From assembly GCA_040398465.1 (NCBI GenBank), contig JBBAUA010000010.1, positions 17,511 to 81,510 of the forward strand: a stretch of DNA of 64,000 nt. Reading direction: 5' to 3'. Origin of the DNA: UBA7672 sp040398465 (lineage in GTDB: Bacteria > Pseudomonadota > Alphaproteobacteria > Caulobacterales > Hyphomonadaceae). This document shows, one piece after another, positions 43,313 to 50,390 of this stretch (position 1 is its first letter; each line of letters begins with the position of its first letter). The notes under the pieces were generated by a model that saw only the letters and a list, made by a program, of their open reading frames with translations, had not been told where the DNA came from and ran no database searches. The position numbers were made by a program, and so were the translations under genes.

Positions 43313-43710
43313 TTCCGCTGCCGAAAGTCCAGCTCAATGCCAGCGACATTTATGGCCTGCCGATCAACGATGTGGCTGGCTTGTCCGTCGATCGCGCGGA
43401 CCTCACCTACCACATCTGTCACCAGAGCCGCTTCGAGGCGGACAGGCGGACATTCAACCCCATGCAGCAGGCCTCGCCCTGTGAGATGTCGGACATGCGC
43501 CTAGATGTCATCGGGCTGGGTGGCGGCAACATCGATTTTGGACTGTTCGCCAGGAACATCTTCAATGAGGAAGCCTGCATTCCCGGACAGCAGGGCGTGC
43601 TGAACTCCGCTCCCAACGGGACGTTCGGCATCGTGGGAATCAGCGGCACCCTTCAATGCATCCCGCTACCACCTCGCATGGCCGCCGCAAGCCTGCAGGT
43701 CTCGTTCTGA
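43261..43710 (+). pseudogene. C-terminal remnant of a TonB-dependent receptor
   Basis: An open plus-strand frame without its own start encodes about 149 residues that look like the last strands of a TonB-dependent receptor barrel: VDLSGTPFPLPKVQLNAS, then DIYGLPINDVAGLSVDRADL, NIDFGLFARNIFNEEA and a terminal ASLQVSF with final Phe. A TGA at 43237-43239 closes the frame just upstream, and plug domain, TonB box and most of the barrel are missing. GTG 43372 could start a 112-residue product, but that would not be a functional receptor. It lies 284 bases downstream of the phytase; phytase genes are often linked with TonB receptors. Confidence 0.72.
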
Positions 43711-43912
43711 AAAGGGCGAACAACTTCAGGCCGCCACTGGGCAACCCAGCTTACCCTACGGCCGACATGCGATCCTGTCGTTTCAGATAGACTCGCGCCG
43801 CACACAATGTCCCACGGTGCTTGGGCTCCCGGGATAAGTTGCGTGCACCCACTGTGCGAGCGGCAATCGACGGGTACACTGGCCTGCAAGAGGATGTAAA
43901 AAGGGTGCGGCC
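43711..43912. other. Non-coding stretch before crotonase
   Basis: 202 bases between the TonB-receptor remnant and the next gene. No gene, repeat or terminator was recognised; it presumably holds the promoter of the crotonase/acyl-CoA dehydrogenase pair. Confidence 0.5.
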
Positions 43913-44701
43913 ATGGCCTACAAGACGATTGAACTTGAGCGCGATGGCGATGTCGCAATCATCCGGCTCAATGATCCTGCGACGCTGAATGCCGTCACCG
44001 TGACAATGATCGAGGAGATCGATGCAGCGCTCGACGAGATCAACGGCGCGGCGCGGTCCATGGTGTTGACGGGAGCCGGGCGCGCGTTTTGCTCTGGCGC
44101 CAATCTTTCGGCCGGCATGGGTGATCGCAAGAGCGACGGACCGTATGACTCGGGCAGCGTGCTCGAGAGCCACATCAATCCGCTGATGCTTCGCCTGCGC
44201 GACGTGCCATTCCCGTGGGTATCTGCGGTGAAGGGCTCGGCGGCGGGCGTGGGCTGTTCGTTCGCGCTGGCGGCGGACATCGTGGTCTGCGGCGAGAGCG
44301 CCTTCTTCCTTCAGGCCTTCGCGCGGATCGGCCTTGTGCCGGATGGCGGCTCCAGCTGGATCCTGGCTAACAGCATCGGCCGGGCCCGGGCGATGGAGAT
44401 GATGCTGCTGGGTGAACGCATTCCGGCTGCGAAGGCGCTGGAGTGGGGGATGATAAACCGGCTCGTACCGGATGAACAGCTGATGCCGGCCGCGCTGGAC
44501 CTGGCGAAGGCGCTGGCCGCGGGCCCAACACAGGCGCTGGGGATGATTCGGCGGATGGCGTGGTCAGCAGCGAACGCCTCGTTCGAAGACGCCATGAAGA
44601 CTGAACGCAACAACCAGCGCCACGCGGGGCAGACGAAGGATCACCGGGAAGGCGTGACGGCCTTCCTCGCGAAGCGCCCGGCGCAATTCACCGGCCTTTA
44701 G
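43913..44701 (+). CDS. Enoyl-CoA hydratase/isomerase family protein, PaaG-like
   Basis: A 262-residue crotonase. Oxyanion-hole residues lie in SGANLSAGMGD and VKGSAAGVGCSFALAADI. The segment FARIGLVPDGGSSWILANSIG resembles PaaG-type isomerases (Asp after VP) more than classic hydratases with two Glu. It precedes an acyl-CoA dehydrogenase by 19 bases, so both probably serve one acyl-CoA catabolic route; substrate not determinable. Different from the crotonase at 10555. Confidence 0.9.
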   Translation: MAYKTIELERDGDVAIIRLNDPATLNAVTVTMIEEIDAALDEINGAARSMVLTGAGRAFCSGANLSAGMGDRKSDGPYDSGSVLESHINPLMLRLRDVPFPWVSAVKGSAAGVGCSFALAADIVVCGESAFFLQAFARIGLVPDGGSSWILANSIGRARAMEMMLLGERIPAAKALEWGMINRLVPDEQLMPAALDLAKALAAGPTQALGMIRRMAWSAANASFEDAMKTERNNQRHAGQTKDHREGVTAFLAKRPAQFTGL

Positions 44702-44720
44702 GTTCGGGACATGACCACGC

Positions 44721-45902
44721 ATGAATCTCGATCTTGAGCCCGCCGACCTCGCCTTTCGCGACGAAGTCCGCACCTTCCTGAAGGAGAACCTGCCGCCCGA
44801 GCTGGCCGAGGCTGGCCGCCGCGTGACGAGCGTCTTCGCCGATCCTGCCTTCACGCTTCCATGGCAACGGATCCTGCATGCCCGCGGTTGGGCCGCCGCA
44901 CATTGGCCGGTCGAACATGGCGGACTCGGTTGGAGCGAGGTGCAGCGCTATGTTTTTGCCGCCGAGTGCGCGCGCTTCAACGCGCCGAGTCTCGCGCCCA
45001 TGGGGCTGCGGATGGTCGGCCCCTGCATCATGGGATACGGCACTGACGAACAGAAGCGCACGCTGCTGCCGCGCATTCTTTCGGGCGAGGACTACTGGTG
45101 CCAGGGTTACTCTGAGCCGGGTTCGGGCTCCGACCTCGCAAGCCTTCGCACACGGGCCGACCCGGATGGCGAGGACTACATCCTGAATGGTTCGAAGATC
45201 TGGACGACGCATGCGCATTTCGCCAACCGCATGTTTGGTCTCGTGCGCACGCGCTTCGAAGGCAAGCCGCAGGCAGGCATCACCTTCCTACTGATCGACA
45301 TGAGGGCGCCGGGCGTCACGGTGAAGCCGATCGTGACGCTTGCGGGCGAGCACGAGCTGAATGCCGTGTTCTTCGATAATGTGCGCGTACCCAAGTCCAA
45401 CCGACTGGGCGAAGAGAATGATGGCTGGACCGTAGCGAAATACCTGCTGGAGTTCGAACGCGGCGGACAATACGCGCCCGCGCTGAAAGTGCGGCTGCAG
45501 CAGTTGCGAGCGACGGCGCGAGACACTGTCCCCGCGGGCGAAGGCCTGTGGCGCCGGTTGGCCGAGGCCGAAGCGGCCGTAGACGCCATCGAAATCACCG
45601 AGCATCGCGTGATGTCAGCACTGTCCTTCGGCCGGAACCCGGGCCCGATGTCGTCCATGCTCAAGACACAGGGCACGGAGATGCAGCAAGTCATCGAGGA
45701 GATCGCTGTCGAGATAACCGGCGCCTATGCGGCCGTAGACCACCTTGAGGTGCGTGAGCGTGGCTCGAACCAGGCGCCGATCGGACCGGAAGGTCAGTGC
45801 GAGGCGATGGCGCGTTATCTGAATGGCCGCGCGGCATCGATCTACGGCGGCTCGAACGAGATCCAGCGCGGTCTCATCGCGAGGCTGATGCTCGGCCTTT
45901 AG
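44721..45902 (+). CDS. Acyl-CoA dehydrogenase
   Basis: A 393-residue FAD-dependent acyl-CoA dehydrogenase. Blocks: ARGWAAAHWPVEHGG, YSEPGSGSDLASLRTRADPD (FAD/substrate), NGSKIWTTHAHFANRM, the segment ITFLLIDMRAPGVTVKPI, and the C-terminal YGGSNEIQRGLIARLMLGL. Introduces the alpha-beta double bond, after which the crotonase just upstream can act. The sequence type is that of non-straight-chain dehydrogenases (aromatic, steroid or branched substrates), an inference. Confidence 0.92.
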   Translation: MNLDLEPADLAFRDEVRTFLKENLPPELAEAGRRVTSVFADPAFTLPWQRILHARGWAAAHWPVEHGGLGWSEVQRYVFAAECARFNAPSLAPMGLRMVGPCIMGYGTDEQKRTLLPRILSGEDYWCQGYSEPGSGSDLASLRTRADPDGEDYILNGSKIWTTHAHFANRMFGLVRTRFEGKPQAGITFLLIDMRAPGVTVKPIVTLAGEHELNAVFFDNVRVPKSNRLGEENDGWTVAKYLLEFERGGQYAPALKVRLQQLRATARDTVPAGEGLWRRLAEAEAAVDAIEITEHRVMSALSFGRNPGPMSSMLKTQGTEMQQVIEEIAVEITGAYAAVDHLEVRERGSNQAPIGPEGQCEAMARYLNGRAASIYGGSNEIQRGLIARLMLGL

Positions 45903-45970
45903 CTCCGGAAGAACGCAATCTTCAGGCCCAGCTTGTCGCTGATCGGCACGACAAGCTTTGATACGCGTCC

Positions 45971-47680
45971 CTACTCTGTCGCAACGACGCGAAAGCCGAT
46001 CGCCGTATCGCGTGTCGTCGGCGAAAGTCGGCTGCGATTGGCGATCCGCAGGTCGCCGGGATTTGCGCGCCATCCTCCGCCCCTGATAACCCGCTGGCAA
46101 TTGCCTGAGACAACAGCCGAGCCATCGCGTGGAGCAGCTGCGAAGCTGTTGACATAGCAATCCTCAACCCACTCTGCGACGTTGCCCGTCACATACTGCA
46201 GGCCGAACCCATTCGGCTCGCCTGAGCCGGTCTCCGCCGTCTTGCCTGTCGGGACGCGGGCGGCTTCAAACCGGTCGCCCCACCAGTATGCCGTACCGGT
46301 TCCGCCGCGGGCCGCATATTCCCATTCGGCCTCGGTCGGCAGTCGATAGGATTTGCCCGTTTTCTTGCTCAGCCAGCGAACATAGCCTTGCGCGTCGTTC
46401 CACGACACCATGATGACTGGGCGAGCGCCACGGCCCCAGCTTCTGTCGGTCGGCGTGTAGTTGCTGCATCCGCCCGCAGCGACACATGCTTCCCATTCCG
46501 CAAACGTCACCTCGCGAATGCCGATGGCAAGCGGCGCGATCGCCACCTCGCGTTGCGGACCTTCCCACGCGCGGTGTCCCGCCTCGGTTGGTGGCGATCC
46601 CATTGTGAATACGCCGCCTTCCAGCCGCATCATTTCCGGACAGTCGTCATCGCAGTCGCGGAAGGATTTGGAGACGACTGGAGGCTGCGCGACTGACGTC
46701 TCAACAGCAGCACTGGCTGTCTGGACCGGCCCCTCCGGCTCCAGCGTTGTCGTTAAAGCAGGCGGCGCCTCGACAGGTGCGCTGGCCTGCTGGATCGGCT
46801 CAGCCGGGGCGCCTGGGCCCACCAGGCCGGGCACGATGACAAAAGCCGCAACTGCGATCGCCACTACGGCCAAACCGCCCATCATGAGCGGCATAAGGCC
46901 TCCCGGCTTTGACTTGGAAGGCGGGGCCTTTTTCTGAAATGGATCGACCCGTGGCGCTGCCTGCGGAGGCGGCGTTCGAAACAGCGGCTCAGGGGCAGGC
47001 GTGGGGGTCACGCGAACAGGCTCGGCCGCGACTGGCGCCATTGTAGGCTGCGAAGCAGCAACCCGCGCGGTGGTCAGGCCCGCCAGGCGTTTACCTGCAA
47101 GCGCCGCGAAGTGTCCCTTCGGATAGCGTTCAAGGTAGGACTCGAACTCATCGGGGTCATCACCGTCCTGGATAGACATCCAGAAGGCGGCCTCAATCGT
47201 CTCCGCATTTGCGATCGCTTCCGGTTTTGCTGACGCAGCCGTCGGTTCAGGCGCGACCGCCGATGGCGCTGGCTTTGCCGCTGCGGCCTTGCGTTCAACG
47301 TGCTCGCGAACATCCGCGATGAATGCGCGCCAGCCAGGATTGCTCGTGTCGCCTTCCCATCCGATCAGGTCTGCGGTCTGGATCAGTTCGAACATGATGG
47401 GACGGTCGCACGGCTCAATCATCACCGGGATCAGGGCGGATTTGCGATCGCCCAGCGTTGCCTCGGCCCGTACCCATTTCGACTTTACGGACCGCGACGA
47501 CCACAGAACGACCACCGCGCGGGACGCATGCAGCTGACGTTCCGTCACCTCGTCATAGGTCTGGCCGGCGCGCAGCACGGTATCCCACCAGACGTCGAAA
47601 CCTTCGTCAGACAGCGCCTTGGCGATAAGCTTCGCCCTGGCCTGATCTTCGCGATTATAGGAAAGAAAAATGTCCGGCAC
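45971..47680 (-). CDS. TIR-transmembrane-FGE/C-type-lectin-like protein
   Basis: A 569-residue protein starting with GTG (the adjacent TIR remnant also uses GTG). Residues 1-130: TIR domain, PDIFLSYNREDQARAKLIAK, putative catalytic Glu73 in SVKSKWVRAEATLG. Residues 157-205: a short helical module seen in caspase-like and signalling proteins (AAFWMSIQDGDDPDEFESYL, then ERYPKGHFAALAGKRL). A Pro/Ala-rich stretch, a transmembrane helix at 265-287, and residues 345-569 a formylglycine-generating-enzyme/C-type-lectin-like domain (GGVFTMGS, LPTEAEWEYAARGG, GNVAEWVEDC, RGGGWRANPG). The two FGE copper Cys are absent, so enzyme activity is unlikely and ligand sensing is more plausible. The lectin-like domain would lie outside the membrane and TIR inside. 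Confidence 0.85.
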   Translation of the reverse strand: MPDIFLSYNREDQARAKLIAKALSDEGFDVWWDTVLRAGQTYDEVTERQLHASRAVVVLWSSRSVKSKWVRAEATLGDRKSALIPVMIEPCDRPIMFELIQTADLIGWEGDTSNPGWRAFIADVREHVERKAAAAKPAPSAVAPEPTAASAKPEAIANAETIEAAFWMSIQDGDDPDEFESYLERYPKGHFAALAGKRLAGLTTARVAASQPTMAPVAAEPVRVTPTPAPEPLFRTPPPQAAPRVDPFQKKAPPSKSKPGGLMPLMMGGLAVVAIAVAAFVIVPGLVGPGAPAEPIQQASAPVEAPPALTTTLEPEGPVQTASAAVETSVAQPPVVSKSFRDCDDDCPEMMRLEGGVFTMGSPPTEAGHRAWEGPQREVAIAPLAIGIREVTFAEWEACVAAGGCSNYTPTDRSWGRGARPVIMVSWNDAQGYVRWLSKKTGKSYRLPTEAEWEYAARGGTGTAYWWGDRFEAARVPTGKTAETGSGEPNGFGLQYVTGNVAEWVEDCYVNSFAAAPRDGSAVVSGNCQRVIRGGGWRANPGDLRIANRSRLSPTTRDTAIGFRVVATE

Positions 47681-47953
47681 GCATCCACCCCTTTGACCCG
47701 ACCGTTACTATCACATCAAGGCGGACCCGCTAAGCAAATCGACGCCACCGGCGACAGAGATGTGGGCTCCCACGTGCAATGCCTGAAATTTCGGCTGTCG
47801 CTTGATCTGGTGGGATCGTGCGTCTTCGCCCTGTGTCAATCGCCGCGCAAAGGGACAGCATCCGCTGGTAGCGGCTCATGGACATGGACTGCCCATGCCG
47901 AACAGGCAGTGCGGCTCTCGTGTGTTCAACAAGTTCTGGTCGCCTAAGTGCTG
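47681..47953. other. Non-coding stretch between TIR and SLOG genes
   Basis: 273 bases behind the SLOG gene and in front of the TIR-FGE gene (both minus strand). No convincing gene, repeat or terminator seen; it probably contains the TIR-FGE promoter. Confidence 0.5.
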
Positions 47954-49972
47954 TTATACCGGTACGGCGACATGCTTGCCGGCAAACACCGCCTGCCAGC
48001 TCTCGATCTCGCCGACCACGACGTCGTCAACCTCGCGCGCGAGATCAGCAACGCGACCATAGTCGATGGCGGTCTCCGGGCTGTCGAGCAGCTGCGTAAT
48101 GCGCACGTGGATGGCCGAAAGCTTTTCGGATGTGACTTCCGAGATCGATGCGAAGCGCTCGAAGTCCCCAAAATAGCGGATGCCGGCAATGGCGCCGCCA
48201 AATGTGGGCAGGGTGACGCCGAGAAAGGTGAACAAGTAGGACGTGTTCTCCGCGTAGGATTTGGGCCACCAGTGCTGTGCGCCGCCGAACTTCAGGATCA
48301 GGTATGCAGACACCGAAATCACCGCGAGCGTGAACAGGATTTCGGACAGCTTGTCGAGGCCGTGGTGCGCGGTTGCGAGCCGCTTCGCCTTGTAGATGTG
48401 ATAGTCACGCTGCTGGACGACGTGATGGTCAAGCAGCTTGCTCAGGGCCACGCGGAGGTAGGTTTGCGTGATCCTTATCTGCGGCAGACCCGGTTCGCGC
48501 AGGCTACGTCGCGCATACCATTCCGGCCACGACGTTTCGGCGCCCTTTGGCCAGCGCCGCGGCGCGCGCACGACGCCAAGCAGCAGCATGATCGGCGCGT
48601 GGCGAGCGTACTCGGCAACGCGGCGCGTTTCGAACCAGCGCGCATGCCATCTGTGACGTTGGCCCGTTATGGTAGTCGTGAGAATGCTGGCGAGCAGCGC
48701 AAGCTCCAACGCGGCGAAGATCCACTTTTCGTCCGACGATGCGAACGGCAAGTAAGCGATGCCGACCACGATCGAGAGGGGAGCGAGCAGGAAGTTCAGA
48801 GTCATCCCGCCGCGATACGAATCAGACAGGTAGGCTGATATCCCGTCGGCCCATGCGAAACGACGCACGGCGCTGGCTTCCACGGCATCCACGAAGGCGC
48901 CTTCCTGGCCAGGCAGCGCACGAGCCTGGGCGAGCATGGCCGCTGCGCTGCCACGCGAGATCGCGTCTGGACCCTCATAGGTCTGGTGCAGTTTTCCGAA
49001 GCGACCCTTCCAGGAGCTAGCGCCGAACAAGGCCTCTATGCGACGGTATCCATGAAGGAGGTAGTTGCTCTGCGGCCGCCAGCGCTCGCGCTTGAATGCT
49101 TCAGGTCCCTCAATGCGCTTGCCGTGTGCGGCTGGCCTGCCGTGCACCGCGCGCGCCGGGGCGGGGCTCAGGGCGGCGTGGACCAGCGCGCGCAGCCCCG
49201 CCGTACGTTCGGGGTTCAGGGTCGGAGGTGATTGCACGCCGGCAAGCGATTCCAGATTGGAAAGTACGCGCCAGTGCTCCGGCGCGTTCGCGTTGATCCA
49301 TACGACCGGTGCGCCGGTCTTGAGCGCGAGCTGAACGGAATGCCCGGTGCCGCCTACGAATGCGTGTGAGCCTCCATCCCATATCGCGATCAGCAGGTCG
49401 GAATGCTCGATCATCACCCGTGCGGCGATCTCCACCCGCTGGGAGGATTCGGCGGCGAACTTGTCAGCCTGCTGTTTATGTTCCGGATGAAGGCTTTCGA
49501 GAAAGAGCCTGCCAATGAACGTGTCGCGGTCAGCCATCTCGAACAACCGGGCGCGGGCGGCGATGCGACGAATGCTGTCCGCGCGAAGTTTCACTTTCGG
49601 ATCAACGGGGTCACCGCCCGCAATCATCGCCTGCGCATCCTCGGGCGTCGTCGGCAGCGCATTGATCGCCACGTTGAGATCCAGCCCGAAGGCGAGGGGA
49701 GCAACCAACTCCCAGCCGCGCGTCAGCGCCTGTTCGGCCGCCATCAGATCGGCGCCCTCGGAAAGCATCGAGTGAAGGCGTGTCGATGCGATCTCGACAT
49801 CCAGCTTTTCCGTCTTCGCAGCGTCCGAGATGATGTCGAGGATCTCGCCCAGCACGCTCGCGATCCGACTGCGGTTCATGGCAAACGCGGCGTTGCCCTC
49901 GCGATGGCCGGTTATCGCAAGGTTTATGCGAGCGGGCGGGGCGGGTGGTGCGGAAGAGGCAGGCCCGGTCAT
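47954..49972 (-). CDS. SLOG-like nucleotide-binding domain fused to four-TM (SLATT-like) effector
   Basis: A 672-residue protein. Residues 15-275 form a Rossmann-like region with SLOG-family features: LAITGHREGN, LHSMLSEGADLMAAEQAL, LVAPLAFGLDLNVAI, MIEHSDLLIAIWDGG and GGTGHSVQLALKTGAPVVWI. SLOG domains bind nucleotides or their signalling derivatives. The C-terminal 300 residues have two helix pairs in the membrane (about 390-408/417-436 and 546-563/578-598) with the basic segment RHRWHARWFETRRVAEYARH, resembling 2TM effector domains associated with SMODS/SLOG systems (SLATT/DUF4231-like). The predicted role is a nucleotide-gated membrane effector; not proven. ATG 49972 lacks a strong ribosome site; an in-frame upstream extension to 50053 overlaps the TIR remnant. 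Confidence 0.7.
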   Translation of the reverse strand: MTGPASSAPPAPPARINLAITGHREGNAAFAMNRSRIASVLGEILDIISDAAKTEKLDVEIASTRLHSMLSEGADLMAAEQALTRGWELVAPLAFGLDLNVAINALPTTPEDAQAMIAGGDPVDPKVKLRADSIRRIAARARLFEMADRDTFIGRLFLESLHPEHKQQADKFAAESSQRVEIAARVMIEHSDLLIAIWDGGSHAFVGGTGHSVQLALKTGAPVVWINANAPEHWRVLSNLESLAGVQSPPTLNPERTAGLRALVHAALSPAPARAVHGRPAAHGKRIEGPEAFKRERWRPQSNYLLHGYRRIEALFGASSWKGRFGKLHQTYEGPDAISRGSAAAMLAQARALPGQEGAFVDAVEASAVRRFAWADGISAYLSDSYRGGMTLNFLLAPLSIVVGIAYLPFASSDEKWIFAALELALLASILTTTITGQRHRWHARWFETRRVAEYARHAPIMLLLGVVRAPRRWPKGAETSWPEWYARRSLREPGLPQIRITQTYLRVALSKLLDHHVVQQRDYHIYKAKRLATAHHGLDKLSEILFTLAVISVSAYLILKFGGAQHWWPKSYAENTSYLFTFLGVTLPTFGGAIAGIRYFGDFERFASISEVTSEKLSAIHVRITQLLDSPETAIDYGRVADLAREVDDVVVGEIESWQAVFAGKHVAVPV

Positions 49973-49998
49973 ACGCCCAGGTCCAGCCGAGTTGTACG

Positions 49999-50049
49999 CC
50001 ACGCGCGCGTTTGGTCTTCGCGATGATGGAAGAGAAGAATGTCTGGCAC
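49999..50049 (-). pseudogene. Remnant of a TIR gene start
   Basis: GTG at 50049 opens a frame reading PDILLFHHREDQTRAW, closely matching residues 2-17 of the TIR-FGE protein (PDIFLSYNREDQARAK). The DNA match extends a few bases upstream of the GTG, with mostly synonymous or conservative changes, then similarity ends where the SLOG gene begins. The frame differs from that of the SLOG protein. It looks like the broken 5' end of a duplicated TIR gene. Confidence 0.72.
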
Positions 50050-50364
50050 GCACGTCCCCGCCGGTCTGGCCTGAAGGATTACAATACCGGCCTTGAAAGG
50101 TCGATCTGGACTGATGATTAAAACGGCTCTCCGCGGACGGAATAGGCGATGTGCCCCTGGCGGATTGACCACGAAAGCCGCCCCGGGCTTGGGCGCCACG
50201 GCCTGCAAGAAGATTGCGAGCTGCTTCCGGCCCTGCGTCCGGGCTTCAGCGACCGAGCTTTCATCTGGGCTGCCCGCCTCGCAAGGCTGTTTCTGCCGCA
50301 GCGCCCTATCTCAAGTTTACCTGACGTGCATGGCTGGCCTATCGTGATACGCGTGGTGCGGCGC
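50050..50364. other. Intergenic region of the divergent TIR/SLOG pair
   Basis: About 315 bases between the TIR remnant and the ribosome-site repeat of the TIR-WD40 gene. Several open frames cross it (for example from 50093 and from 50149 on the plus strand), none with recognisable similarity or a good ribosome site. It should contain divergent promoters, but I cannot point to clear -35/-10 boxes. Confidence 0.5.
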
Positions 50365-50390
50365 GGGGAGGTCGGGGAGGTCGGGGAGGC
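50365..50390 (+). repeat. Three 9-bp tandem copies of the ribosome-binding site
   Basis: GGGGAGGTC at 50365-50373 and 50374-50382, then GGGGAGGC at 50383-50390 directly before ATG 50391. The GGAGG cores lie 1, 10 and 19 bases from the start codon; only the middle copy has roughly usable spacing. Copy-number slippage would move the Shine-Dalgarno distance by 9 bases. Confidence 0.85.

Noticed and set aside
50149..50390. Plus-strand frame running from 50149 into the TIR-WD40 gene
   Set aside because: The part before 50391 reads like protein (AFIWAARLARLFLPQRP) but has no recognisable similarity or ribosome site, and further on it is a shadow of the TIR gene in another frame.
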